The notes under the pieces are model-generated. The model was not told the origin of the DNA. It saw only the letters and a list, made by a program, of their open reading frames with translations, and made no database searches. Below, one piece after another: positions 1 through 5,583 of a stretch of DNA of 10,041 bases (position 1 is the stretch's first letter; every line of letters begins with the position of its first letter). This DNA is from Alistipes sp. (GTDB taxonomy: Bacteria > Bacteroidota > Bacteroidia > Bacteroidales > Rikenellaceae). The translations under genes and the position numbers were made by a program. The DNA lies in contig JAITWC010000118.1 of assembly GCA_031285485.1 (NCBI GenBank), forward strand, positions 1-10,041, written 5' to 3'.

Positions 1-12
1 GACTGGTTTGGC

Positions 13-54
13 GGGAACCGGGGCGGCGCGGAGTCGTTCCGGTCCCTCTTTTTT
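13..54 (+). terminator. Probable rho-independent terminator of an upstream plus-strand gene
   Basis: Bases 13-21 (GGGAACCGG) pair with 39-46 (CCGGTCCC), giving eight pairs with one bulged A around a 17-nt loop. The stem is followed at once by TCTTTTTT (47-54). That is the intrinsic terminator layout in the plus direction, so a plus-strand gene probably ends just left of the window. An alternative pairing, GGCGGGA (10-16) with TCCCGCC (57-63), would swallow the T tract and could compete. No coding gene is visible in 1-112. Confidence 0.5.
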
Positions 55-68
55 CGTCCCGCCGCATG

Positions 69-100
69 TAAGAATGCCACCTTTCGGGATGATATTCTTA
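69..100 (-). repeat. Inverted repeat just downstream of tRNA-Cys
   Basis: TAAGAAT (69-75) and ATTCTTA (94-100) are perfect 7-bp inverted arms around an 18-nt loop, beginning 12 nt past the 3' end of the tRNA. The position suits a tRNA 3' processing or termination structure, but there is no T run after it on the minus strand, so a standard intrinsic terminator is not supported. Confidence 0.35.
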
Positions 101-112
101 ACTTGGTCTGAG

Positions 113-183
113 AGGTGCGAAGCGGATTCGAACCGCTGTAGCAGGTTTTGCAGACCTGAGCCTAACCACTCGGCCATCGCACC
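113..183 (-). tRNA. tRNA-Cys (anticodon GCA)
   Basis: On the minus strand this 71-nt sequence folds into a full cloverleaf. The acceptor stem is GGTGCGA/TCGCACC (7 bp). The anticodon stem is CAGGT/ACCTG, with loop CTGCAAA placing anticodon GCA at bases 151-149. The variable loop is the four bases CTAC. The T stem is AGCGG/CCGCT with loop TTCGAAT. The D arm has a GCC/GGC stem and a GGTTA loop. The discriminator base is U73, a known identity element of cysteine tRNA, which agrees with the anticodon. No CCA is encoded; the next bases are CT, so CCA must be added by nucleotidyltransferase, as is usual in Bacteroidetes. Confidence 0.97.
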
Positions 184-454
184 GTGTCTTTTTTTCGTTA
201 CCGGGGGCAAAGGTAATAAAAATACCTCGTAAAAACGGCAAAACACGGATGAATAAAGTTAAGTATTTGTGGTGCAGGTCTGTTCGGCGGTGTTGTTCGG
301 TGTTCTTCTTGCAAAAACGCCTTTCACGGCACCGGGATAAATCTCATCCAAAAAGACCCCGATCTGAACAACTACTTTTGTGCTTTTGCAAACATCGACT
401 CACGTGGTCAATTTCGACCGTTTTTAAAGGGCCTCTTTTACCGTTTTTCAGCTA
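184..454. other. Intergenic region between batB-like gene and tRNA-Cys
   Basis: I see no convincing gene in these 271 bases. A possible 72-codon plus-strand frame (249-467) has no recognisable domain, runs into the end of the batB-like gene, and has a basic, cysteine-rich composition typical of chance frames. The right part ends the bat operon with no clear intrinsic terminator; only a weak AAAG/CTTT hairpin lies near 428-440. The left part holds the tRNA promoter. A TACTTTTG box on the plus strand (373-380) matches the Bacteroidetes -7 consensus but lacks a -33 partner and leads only into antisense of batB. Confidence 0.6.
208..242 (-). promoter_or_regulatory. Candidate sigma-ABfr promoter of tRNA-Cys
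   Basis: On the minus strand TACCTTTG (215-208) is a perfect match to the Bacteroidetes -7 consensus TAnnTTTG. A TTTG (242-239) lies 23 nt upstream, slightly beyond the usual 19-21 nt spacing for the -33 element. Transcription would begin near base 202, giving a leader of about 18 nt before the mature tRNA 5' end at 183. The -7 match and its position are seen directly; activity is inferred. Confidence 0.6.
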
Positions 455-1474
455 TCAACGGGTGTGAAAGATGTTGAACCGGGCGAGGAGGCGGTTTTTG
501 CGGGTCTGGATCAGCCAGCCCAGCAGCACGCACACGAGCGCCGCGGCGACGAACAGGCGGTATTGCTCGTCGTATTCGTCGAACATCTGGGCGGTGAACT
601 CTTTTGTCTCCGTCTCGTTTATCTTTGCTATGATCTCGGTTAGGCCGACGCTCTGGCTGCTTGACCGGATGTAGGCCCCGCCCGTGGTGAGGGCGATGTG
701 ACGCAGGCCCGCCTCATCGAGGTGGGTGACGACCATGTCGCCGTTCTCGTCGCGAATGAAATCGTCGCCCACGCGGATCGGCGCCCCTTCGGGGGTACCG
801 ATACCTATGGTGTAGATTTTGATTCCTTTTTCGGCGGCGCGTTCGGCGGCGGCCATCGCGTCGTCCTCGTGGTTCTCGCCGTCGGTTATCAGGATTATCA
901 CGCGGCTGCCCTCGCTGTCGCTTGAGAAAGCACTCACCGAGAGATCAATCGCCGCGCCAATGGCCGTGCCCTGGCGCGACACCATCGTTGGGGTGATCTG
1001 CCTCACAAATCCCATCGCCGTGCGGTAGTCCGACGTTATGGGCAACTGCACATAAGCGTCGCCCGCGAAGATCACGAGGCCCACCCGATCCTGTCGCAGC
1101 CCCTCCAACAGGCGGCCGATGGCGTATTTTGTCCTCTCAAGGCGGTTGGGTTCGAAATCTTCGGCCAGCATCGAGTTCGACACGTCGACCGCCAACATCA
1201 TCTCGATCCCGCTCACCGTCACTTCCTTCAGTTTGCTGCCCAACTGCGGACGCGCCAGCGCAACGACCAGCAGCGACACCGCGGCGAGGAGCATCACGAA
1301 TTTTGTGAAATGCCGTCCGGGCGAGGCGTCGGGCACGAGTGCCGCAATTCTCACCGGATCGCCGAACCGCTCCAACCACCGCCGCCGCCGCCACACCGAC
1401 CAAGCGTAGACCACGACCAGCAGCGGGATCACCGCCAACAGCCAGAAGTATTCGGGATGTGCGAAACGAAACAT
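455..1474 (-). CDS. batB: BatB-like von Willebrand factor A membrane protein
   Basis: A 339-aa membrane-anchored VWA protein. It has an N-terminal pair of membrane segments (about residues 7-26 and 58-74), a VWA domain (about 89-285) and a C-terminal membrane segment (about 307-322) with a basic cytoplasmic tail. The metal-ion-dependent adhesion site looks intact: D97-x-S99-x-S101 in AVDVSNS, T170 in QGTAIG, and D198 in ITDGEN. Bat VWA proteins are thought to form periplasmic-facing inner-membrane complexes that help cells survive oxidative or envelope stress; batA-E mutants of B. fragilis lose aerotolerance. The ATG (1474-1472) directly abuts the TAA of the preceding gene. This is the last gene of the operon; no batD or batE follows, and tRNA-Cys lies next. 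It is a paralogue of the upstream VWA gene, with the MIDAS at the same residue numbers. Assignment as B rather than A rests on order and on the DVSNS variant. Confidence 0.9.
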   Translation of the reverse strand: MFRFAHPEYFWLLAVIPLLVVVYAWSVWRRRRWLERFGDPVRIAALVPDASPGRHFTKFVMLLAAVSLLVVALARPQLGSKLKEVTVSGIEMMLAVDVSNSMLAEDFEPNRLERTKYAIGRLLEGLRQDRVGLVIFAGDAYVQLPITSDYRTAMGFVRQITPTMVSRQGTAIGAAIDLSVSAFSSDSEGSRVIILITDGENHEDDAMAAAERAAEKGIKIYTIGIGTPEGAPIRVGDDFIRDENGDMVVTHLDEAGLRHIALTTGGAYIRSSSQSVGLTEIIAKINETETKEFTAQMFDEYDEQYRLFVAAALVCVLLGWLIQTRKNRLLARFNIFHTR

Positions 1475-2470
1475 TTATGGTATTTGCCTTAAGTACATAA
1501 CTCGAAGTAAAAACTCGGCCACCAACAGCGCCAGCGCACACAGGGCGAACCGTCCGAAGAGTTCGTTGTGGCGGGTGAATTCGTTGGTATCCACGACGCT
1601 GGTCTCCATCTCGTTGATGCGGTCGTAGATCGCCTGAAGCGAGCGGTCATCGGTGGCGCGGAAGTACTGTCCTCCCGTTTCGGAGGCTATGTCGGTGAGT
1701 ATCGCCTCGTCGATCTCGACGGGCACGTTGACGAGTCCGGCGTAGTTGCCCCACGGGTCAAAGGTAGGATATGGGGCCATTCCGCGCGTGCCCACCCCGA
1801 CGGTGTAGACCCTGATGCCGAGCGAACTGGCAATCGCGGCGGCGGTCAAGGGGGCGATCTGGCCACGGTTGTTCACCCCGTCGGTCAGAAGGATTATCAC
1901 CTTGCTCGCGGCCTCGCTTTCCCTCAGCCGGTTGATCGACGTGGCGAGGCCGTTGCCTATCGCCGTGCCGTCCTCCACTATGCCGGTGCGCACCCGGGCG
2001 AGCAGGTTGAGCAACGTGGCCTTGTCGGTGGTGAGTGGGCTTTGGGTGAAACTTTCGGCGGCGAAGATCACAAGGCCGATCCGGTCGCCCGTGCGGTCGG
2101 CGATGAAGTTTGCGGCCACATGTTTGGCGGCGGCAATGCGGTCGGGGTTGAAGTCGCGGGCGAGCATGCTGCCAGAGATGTCGATCGCCAGCACTATGTC
2201 GATCCCGCGCGTGGTGGATGACGACCCGCTTTCCGCCGTTTGGGGCCTTGCGAGCGCAACTATCATCAGCACGACCGCGCCGCACACCATCGCGAACGGC
2301 ACGTGGCGCAGGTAGTAACGCACGGTTCGCCGCCTTGCCGCCACGAGGGTGTCGACGGTGGAGATACGCACCGCCGCACCGCCCTTCCTCACGCGGCGGA
2401 TGTACCACGCCACCATCGGTAGCACAACTGCCGACAGCCACAGTAATTCGGGATTTGCGAAAGTCATCAT
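1475..2470 (-). CDS. batA: BatA-like von Willebrand factor A membrane protein
   Basis: About 331 aa from the ATG at 2470; the next codon (2467) is also ATG and gives the family-typical start M-T-F-A-N-P-E-L-L. A longer frame from a GTG at 2488 would overlap the stop of the TPR gene and adds nothing conserved, so I reject it. There are membrane segments at about 8-25, 57-75 and 305-325, with a VWA domain (about 90-285) between. MIDAS residues are D97-x-S99-x-S101 (AIDISGS), T169 in DGTAIG and D197 in LTDGVN. The role is as for its tandem paralogue: an inner-membrane VWA partner of the MoxR ATPase in the aerotolerance/envelope-stress system. It starts 1 nt after the TAG of the TPR gene and ends flush with the ATG of the next VWA gene, so translation is probably coupled on both sides. 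Confidence 0.92.
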   Translation of the reverse strand: MMTFANPELLWLSAVVLPMVAWYIRRVRKGGAAVRISTVDTLVAARRRTVRYYLRHVPFAMVCGAVVLMIVALARPQTAESGSSSTTRGIDIVLAIDISGSMLARDFNPDRIAAAKHVAANFIADRTGDRIGLVIFAAESFTQSPLTTDKATLLNLLARVRTGIVEDGTAIGNGLATSINRLRESEAASKVIILLTDGVNNRGQIAPLTAAAIASSLGIRVYTVGVGTRGMAPYPTFDPWGNYAGLVNVPVEIDEAILTDIASETGGQYFRATDDRSLQAIYDRINEMETSVVDTNEFTRHNELFGRFALCALALLVAEFLLRVMYLRQIP

Positions 2471-2471
2471 C

Positions 2472-3299
2472 CTACCAATTTTTTCCACTTCTTGCGCCGA
2501 CCTGCACTTCGCGGGCGTTTACCTTTTCTCTTGTGTCGTCCTCGGCGGCCTGCATTGCGTCGAGCATCTGTTCGGCGGCTCGGGAGTCTATTGCTCCCTG
2601 TGCCTGGCCTTGGCCCGATGGGGGTGGGGGCTGGTCACCGCCGCCGTTTTGATTATTTTGATCGTTCTGATCACCCTCGCCATTCTGATCGTTCTGGTTG
2701 TTCGGATCGTTTTGGTCGTTATTTTGATCCTTGTTTTGGTCGTTGTTTTGATCGTCGCCGTTCTGATCCTGATTATCCCGATCGTTCCGGTCTCCTCCGC
2801 CCTGATCGTTTTGGTCGTTCCGATCGTCGTTTTGTTGCTGCCCCTGCTCCTGCTCCTGTTTCATTTTTTGGGCGTAGGCGAGATTGAACTTTGCCTCCAT
2901 ATCGTCGGGGCGGATGCGGAGCGCCTGTTTGTAGGCTTCGATGGCGGCGTCGATCTGCTGACCGGCGAGGGCGGCGTTGCCAATGTTGTAGCTCGCGGCG
3001 GACACCATCGGGGCGGGGGCAAGCGAGTCGGCCGCGATGCCCATCCACGCGTCGGCCGCCTCCTGCGCCTTCTCCTGCCTCCACATCGCGCCGCCGAGGT
3101 TGAACGCCGCCTCCCTCAGATCGGGATTCAGTTCCAGCGCGCGACGGTAGCCGGTCTCGGCTCCGGTAAAGTCGCCCTTGTCGTAGAGCCGCGTCGCCTG
3201 ACGGGTCTCCCGCCGCTCGGGAAACTTCTGCGCGAAGCCGTCCGCCGCACCCAACAGGGCGGCAGCCACCAACCCACCGTATATCAACCGTTTTATCAT
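2472..3299 (-). CDS. batC: BatC-like periplasmic TPR protein
   Basis: 275 aa from the ATG at 3299. That start gives a clean signal peptide (residues 1-24, likely cleavage after G-F-A or A-Q) and a 4-nt ATGA overlap with the upstream stop; an upstream in-frame start at 3410 would add a basic, non-signal extension inside the neighbour. Tetratricopeptide repeats lie at about 34-61, 62-95 and 101-134 (signature stretches YRRALELNPD, YNIGNAAL, YKQALRIRPD). Residues 147-225 are a low-complexity Asn/Gln/Asp/Gly tract. A conserved BatC-like C-terminal motif then follows (E-Q-M-L-D-A-M-Q, with REKV nearby). TPRs scaffold protein complexes, so this would hold the periplasmic side of the VWA proteins together. 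In the B. fragilis operon batC follows batA and batB; here it precedes both. Confidence 0.88.
   Translation of the reverse strand: MIKRLIYGGLVAAALLGAADGFAQKFPERRETRQATRLYDKGDFTGAETGYRRALELNPDLREAAFNLGGAMWRQEKAQEAADAWMGIAADSLAPAPMVSAASYNIGNAALAGQQIDAAIEAYKQALRIRPDDMEAKFNLAYAQKMKQEQEQGQQQNDDRNDQNDQGGGDRNDRDNQDQNGDDQNNDQNKDQNNDQNDPNNQNDQNGEGDQNDQNNQNGGGDQPPPPSGQGQAQGAIDSRAAEQMLDAMQAAEDDTREKVNAREVQVGARSGKNW
2625..2861 (-). repeat. Degenerate short-repeat tract encoding the N/Q/D linker of the TPR protein
   Basis: The DNA consists of imperfect repeats of a roughly 9-12-base theme; on the plus strand GATCGTT(T/C)TG and GATC recur many times. It encodes residues about 147-225 of the TPR protein, rich in Asp-Gln-Asn. 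Such arrays can change length by slippage; units mostly keep frame as multiples of three. The antisense reading gives a long run of Ile/Val/Leu, a by-product of GAT/AAC codons and not a membrane protein. Confidence 0.75.
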
Positions 3300-4273
3300 A
3301 TTTCTTTTTCGCTCTCCTCGGCCTGTCCTTCGATCACCGCCTTGGTCTCCTCGACGAAATAGTAGGCGTCGAAGTAAGCCTTGTCGTTGTCGGCCTCGTC
3401 TGGCACCCACTTTGCGAACTTCACGAGGTCGGCGGTCTGCAACAGGCCCCGCAGGTCGTCGAACCGTTTGTCGTCGACCTCACCGGCGGCGCGCGGCACC
3501 TCGATAGCTGTGATTATCTCGGCCGAGGTCATCTCCATCGCCCCTATGCCGAACCTGCGGTCGAGGTAGGTCCGCAGTATGTCGGTGATGCCGCTGTAAT
3601 ACTGTTTATGCCGCCCGTTCTGCGGGAGTTTCTGGTTACGCAGTGCTTCGAGCCGCCGGATGGCCTCCACGTGTGGCGACAGCGGCGGCGCCGAGCCACC
3701 CAACAGAGGTATGCGCCCGCGGTATTTTATAAGCAGCCATATCCCGACGGCGAGCAGCGTGGCCACTCCCAGCCCGAGCACCAGCCAGCCGCTGAACTCG
3801 CCTAACCGCAACGGTACCGCAACTGGCGGTTTTATGTCGTGGGGCTGATCTTTTTCGAGGTCGATGTCGAATGTGTTCACCACTATCCGCAGGCTGTCGG
3901 CCGTCCAAAGGGTGTCGACGATGTTCTTGTCGAGGTAGAGTGCCGGGAGTCGGCCCATGTTGTAGTTGCCCTCGTTCCATATCGTCATCAGCCAGCGTTT
4001 GGCTATGGTCTGCCGCCGCCCCTCGACGGCGAGGGTATCGACCGGATAGTCGACGAGGATCTCGACTCCCTCGGGCTGTTCGCCTCCGGCCAGGTCGGGG
4101 AAATCGACCCACTGCATAATGTCTTTGTCGACCCTTACTTCGAGCGAGAACTGGTCGCCGATCAATATGCTGTCGCGCTCGAACGCGGCGGTCACTTTCG
4201 GTGTTCCCGGCTCCTGCGCCACCGCCGTTCCGACGGCAACCATCGCCGCCGGCAATATGGACAGACGCCTCAT
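3296..4273 (-). CDS. BatD-like / DUF4381-like membrane-anchored protein
   Basis: 325 aa. A signal peptide (about 1-19, ending A-V-A before Q20) leads a beta-rich periplasmic domain (about 25-135). The stretch VTAAFERDSILIGDQFSLEV resembles the opening of BatD-type immunoglobulin-like domains. One membrane segment (about 161-182) and a cytoplasmic helical domain (about 198-310) follow; HVEAIRRLEALRNQ and YYSGITDILRTYLDRRFG resemble DUF4381. B. fragilis-type operons carry a gene of this architecture between the DUF58 gene and batA; it could connect cytoplasmic MoxR/DUF58 to the periplasmic Bat proteins. The start overlaps the DUF58 stop by 4 nt (ATGA, 4270-4273) and its own stop overlaps the TPR start by 4 nt (3296-3299), a sign of translational coupling. 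Family assignment is from memory of domain patterns. Confidence 0.82.
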   Translation of the reverse strand: MRRLSILPAAMVAVGTAVAQEPGTPKVTAAFERDSILIGDQFSLEVRVDKDIMQWVDFPDLAGGEQPEGVEILVDYPVDTLAVEGRRQTIAKRWLMTIWNEGNYNMGRLPALYLDKNIVDTLWTADSLRIVVNTFDIDLEKDQPHDIKPPVAVPLRLGEFSGWLVLGLGVATLLAVGIWLLIKYRGRIPLLGGSAPPLSPHVEAIRRLEALRNQKLPQNGRHKQYYSGITDILRTYLDRRFGIGAMEMTSAEIITAIEVPRAAGEVDDKRFDDLRGLLQTADLVKFAKWVPDEADNDKAYFDAYYFVEETKAVIEGQAEESEKEI

Positions 4274-5151
4274 CGTTTATTGAAAAGTTTTACGAGTTCG
4301 GCCACATAGTCCTCGCCGGTGCGGCACGAGGCGGTGTCGACCTTGTAGTGTTTCAGCAGGGCGGTTATCGCCTCGACGCGGGCGGCGTGGGCGGCGGCGT
4401 AACCCTCGCGCACGGCGCGCGACGAGGTGTCGATCCACACTTTGCGTCCCGTCTCGGTGTCGAGGAACTCGGCTATCCCCACGTCGGGCATCTCGCCCTC
4501 GCGCCGGTCGTCGACCCTTACCGCCACCACGTCGTGTTTTCCGGTTGCGATCTTCAGCGCGTCGCGGAGCGGCTGCTCGTCGTCCGCGGGGAACAGAAAG
4601 TCGGACAGCACGAACGCCGTCGACCGTTTGGGCAGCGCGTTCGACAGATGCCTGAGCGGTTCGGCCAGCGAAGTGCCGCGTCCCTCGGGTGTGAACTCCA
4701 ACAGTTGCCGCACGATGGCGAGGATATGCGCCCGTCCCTTCTTGGGCGGGATGAATTTCTCGACCCTGTCGCTGAACATCATGCAGCCCACCTTGTCGCC
4801 GGTCTGGTTCGCCGAGAAAGCGAGCACGGCGGCGATCTCGGCCTGGAGCCCCTTCTTTGTCTGGCCCGTGGTGCCGAACGACGACGAGGCGCTCACGTCC
4901 ACCAACAGCATGACGGTCAGTTCCCGCTCCTCTTCGTATATCTTGATGTGGGGTTTCGACGAGCGGGCGGTCACGTTCCAGTCGATGTCGCGCACGTCGT
5001 CGCCGGTGCGGTATTCGCGCACCTCGCTGAACGACATGCCCCGGCCGCGAAAGGCGCTGTGGTACTGCCCCGCGAATATCTCGCGCGACAAACCGCGGGT
5101 CTTGATCTCGATTTTCCGCACCTGGCGGAATATGTTTGCGCTGTCGTCCAT
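4270..5151 (-). CDS. DUF58 family protein (VWA-like partner of MoxR)
   Basis: 293 aa with no signal peptide or membrane segment, so cytoplasmic. The DUF58 hallmark REYRTGDDVRDIDW is at residues 45-58, followed by a VWA-like strand and metal-site sequence LLVDVSAS (about 83-90, D-x-S-x-S form) and a later FVLSDFLFP strand that supplies the usual second acidic position. DUF58 genes are nearly always adjacent to moxR, and the protein is viewed as the VWA-type substrate or adaptor of the AAA+ ATPase. Here it lies third in the operon. The ATG at 5151 follows the stop of a small secreted ORF by 6 nt, and the stop overlaps the next gene by 4 nt. Family membership is secure; the biochemical role is inferred from context. 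Confidence 0.93.
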   Translation of the reverse strand: MDDSANIFRQVRKIEIKTRGLSREIFAGQYHSAFRGRGMSFSEVREYRTGDDVRDIDWNVTARSSKPHIKIYEEERELTVMLLVDVSASSSFGTTGQTKKGLQAEIAAVLAFSANQTGDKVGCMMFSDRVEKFIPPKKGRAHILAIVRQLLEFTPEGRGTSLAEPLRHLSNALPKRSTAFVLSDFLFPADDEQPLRDALKIATGKHDVVAVRVDDRREGEMPDVGIAEFLDTETGRKVWIDTSSRAVREGYAAAHAARVEAITALLKHYKVDTASCRTGEDYVAELVKLFNKR

Positions 5152-5157
5152 ACGGGA

Positions 5158-5307
5158 TTATTCCATCGTTCCTGTTTCGATGCCGGTCAAGAGGCAATGC
5201 GGCACCTGTCCCGGCGTTTTGTCCGACGGATCGGGCGCGAACGCACACTCCCCGTCGGCGGAGAGCGCGGCGGAGAGGAGGACAATAAGCGGGAACGACC
5301 TTTTCAT
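5158..5307 (-). CDS. Small putative secreted peptide (49 aa)
   Basis: This ORF starts with ATG at 5307 behind an A-rich stretch (AATTGAAAATAGA) typical of Bacteroidetes initiation regions, and ends with TAA at 5160-5158, six bases before the DUF58 start. The peptide begins M-K-R-S-F-P-L-I-V-L-L-S-A-A-L-S-A, a plausible signal peptide with basic N-region, hydrophobic core and small residues at the cut, leaving about 32 residues (D-G-E-C-A-F-A-P, then a Pro/Asp/Thr-rich end) with two cysteines (C22 and C38). The cysteine at 22 is not in a good lipobox. I do not recognise a family. Its packing between moxR and DUF58 on the operon strand favours a real gene; short length and no known relatives count against. 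It could also be a remnant of a longer gene displaced by the repeat array. Confidence 0.45.
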   Translation of the reverse strand: MKRSFPLIVLLSAALSADGECAFAPDPSDKTPGQVPHCLLTGIETGTME

Positions 5308-5343
5308 TCTATTTTCAATTCATGCAACCCTTACACACTTCAA

Positions 5344-5583
5344 TTTGCCCCTTGCCACAACGTGGCAACCGCCGCCGGAACCGTTTTGCCTCTTGCCACA
5401 ACGTGGCAACCGCCGCCGGAACCGTTTTGCCCCTTGCCACGGCGTGGCAACCGCCGCCGGAACCGTTTTGCCCCTTGCCACAACGTGGCAACCGCCGCCG
5501 GGACTGTTTTGCTCCTTGCCACGGCGTGGCAACCGCCGCCGGAACCGTTTTGCCTCTTGCCACAACGTGGCAACCGCCGCCGA
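5344..5583. repeat. 41-bp palindromic tandem repeat array (about 5.6 units)
   Basis: Units begin at 5351, 5392, 5433, 5474, 5515 and 5556, an exact 41-bp period; the last breaks off at about 5581, two bases before the moxR stop codon, and a truncated unit (TTTGCCC) precedes the first. Each unit holds a perfect 7-bp inverted repeat, TTGCCAC/GTGGCAA, around a 3-nt loop, then a GC-rich spacer (CCGCCGCCGG-A-A-CCG) and TTTTGCC. The loop is AAC in units 1, 2, 4 and 6 and GGC in units 3 and 5; arms are invariant. Unit 4 also carries GGGACTG for GGAACCG. No stop codon occurs in any of six frames, but since 41 is not a multiple of three this is not a protein repeat. In the moxR transcript it would form a row of hairpins. 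Confidence 0.95.

Noticed and set aside
8..232. 74-codon plus-strand frame at the left end
   Set aside because: It runs through a terminator-like hairpin and antisense to the whole tRNA-Cys gene.
249..467. 72-codon plus-strand frame downstream of the bat operon
   Set aside because: No recognisable domain, no promoter at a suitable distance, cysteine/arginine-rich chance composition, and it overlaps the end of batB in antisense.
2349..3362. A 337-codon plus-strand frame with long Ile/Val/Leu runs resembling a membrane protein
   Set aside because: The hydrophobic run is the reverse complement of the Asp/Gln/Asn linker of the TPR protein; the frame also covers parts of three operon genes in antisense.
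2472..3410. Longer N-terminus for the TPR protein from 3410
   Set aside because: It would overlap the upstream gene by over 100 bases with a basic tail, whereas the ATG at 3299 gives a signal peptide and an ATGA overlap.
5344..5583. CRISPR array
   Set aside because: Units are contiguous near-identical 41-mers with no unique spacers, and no cas genes are present in the window.
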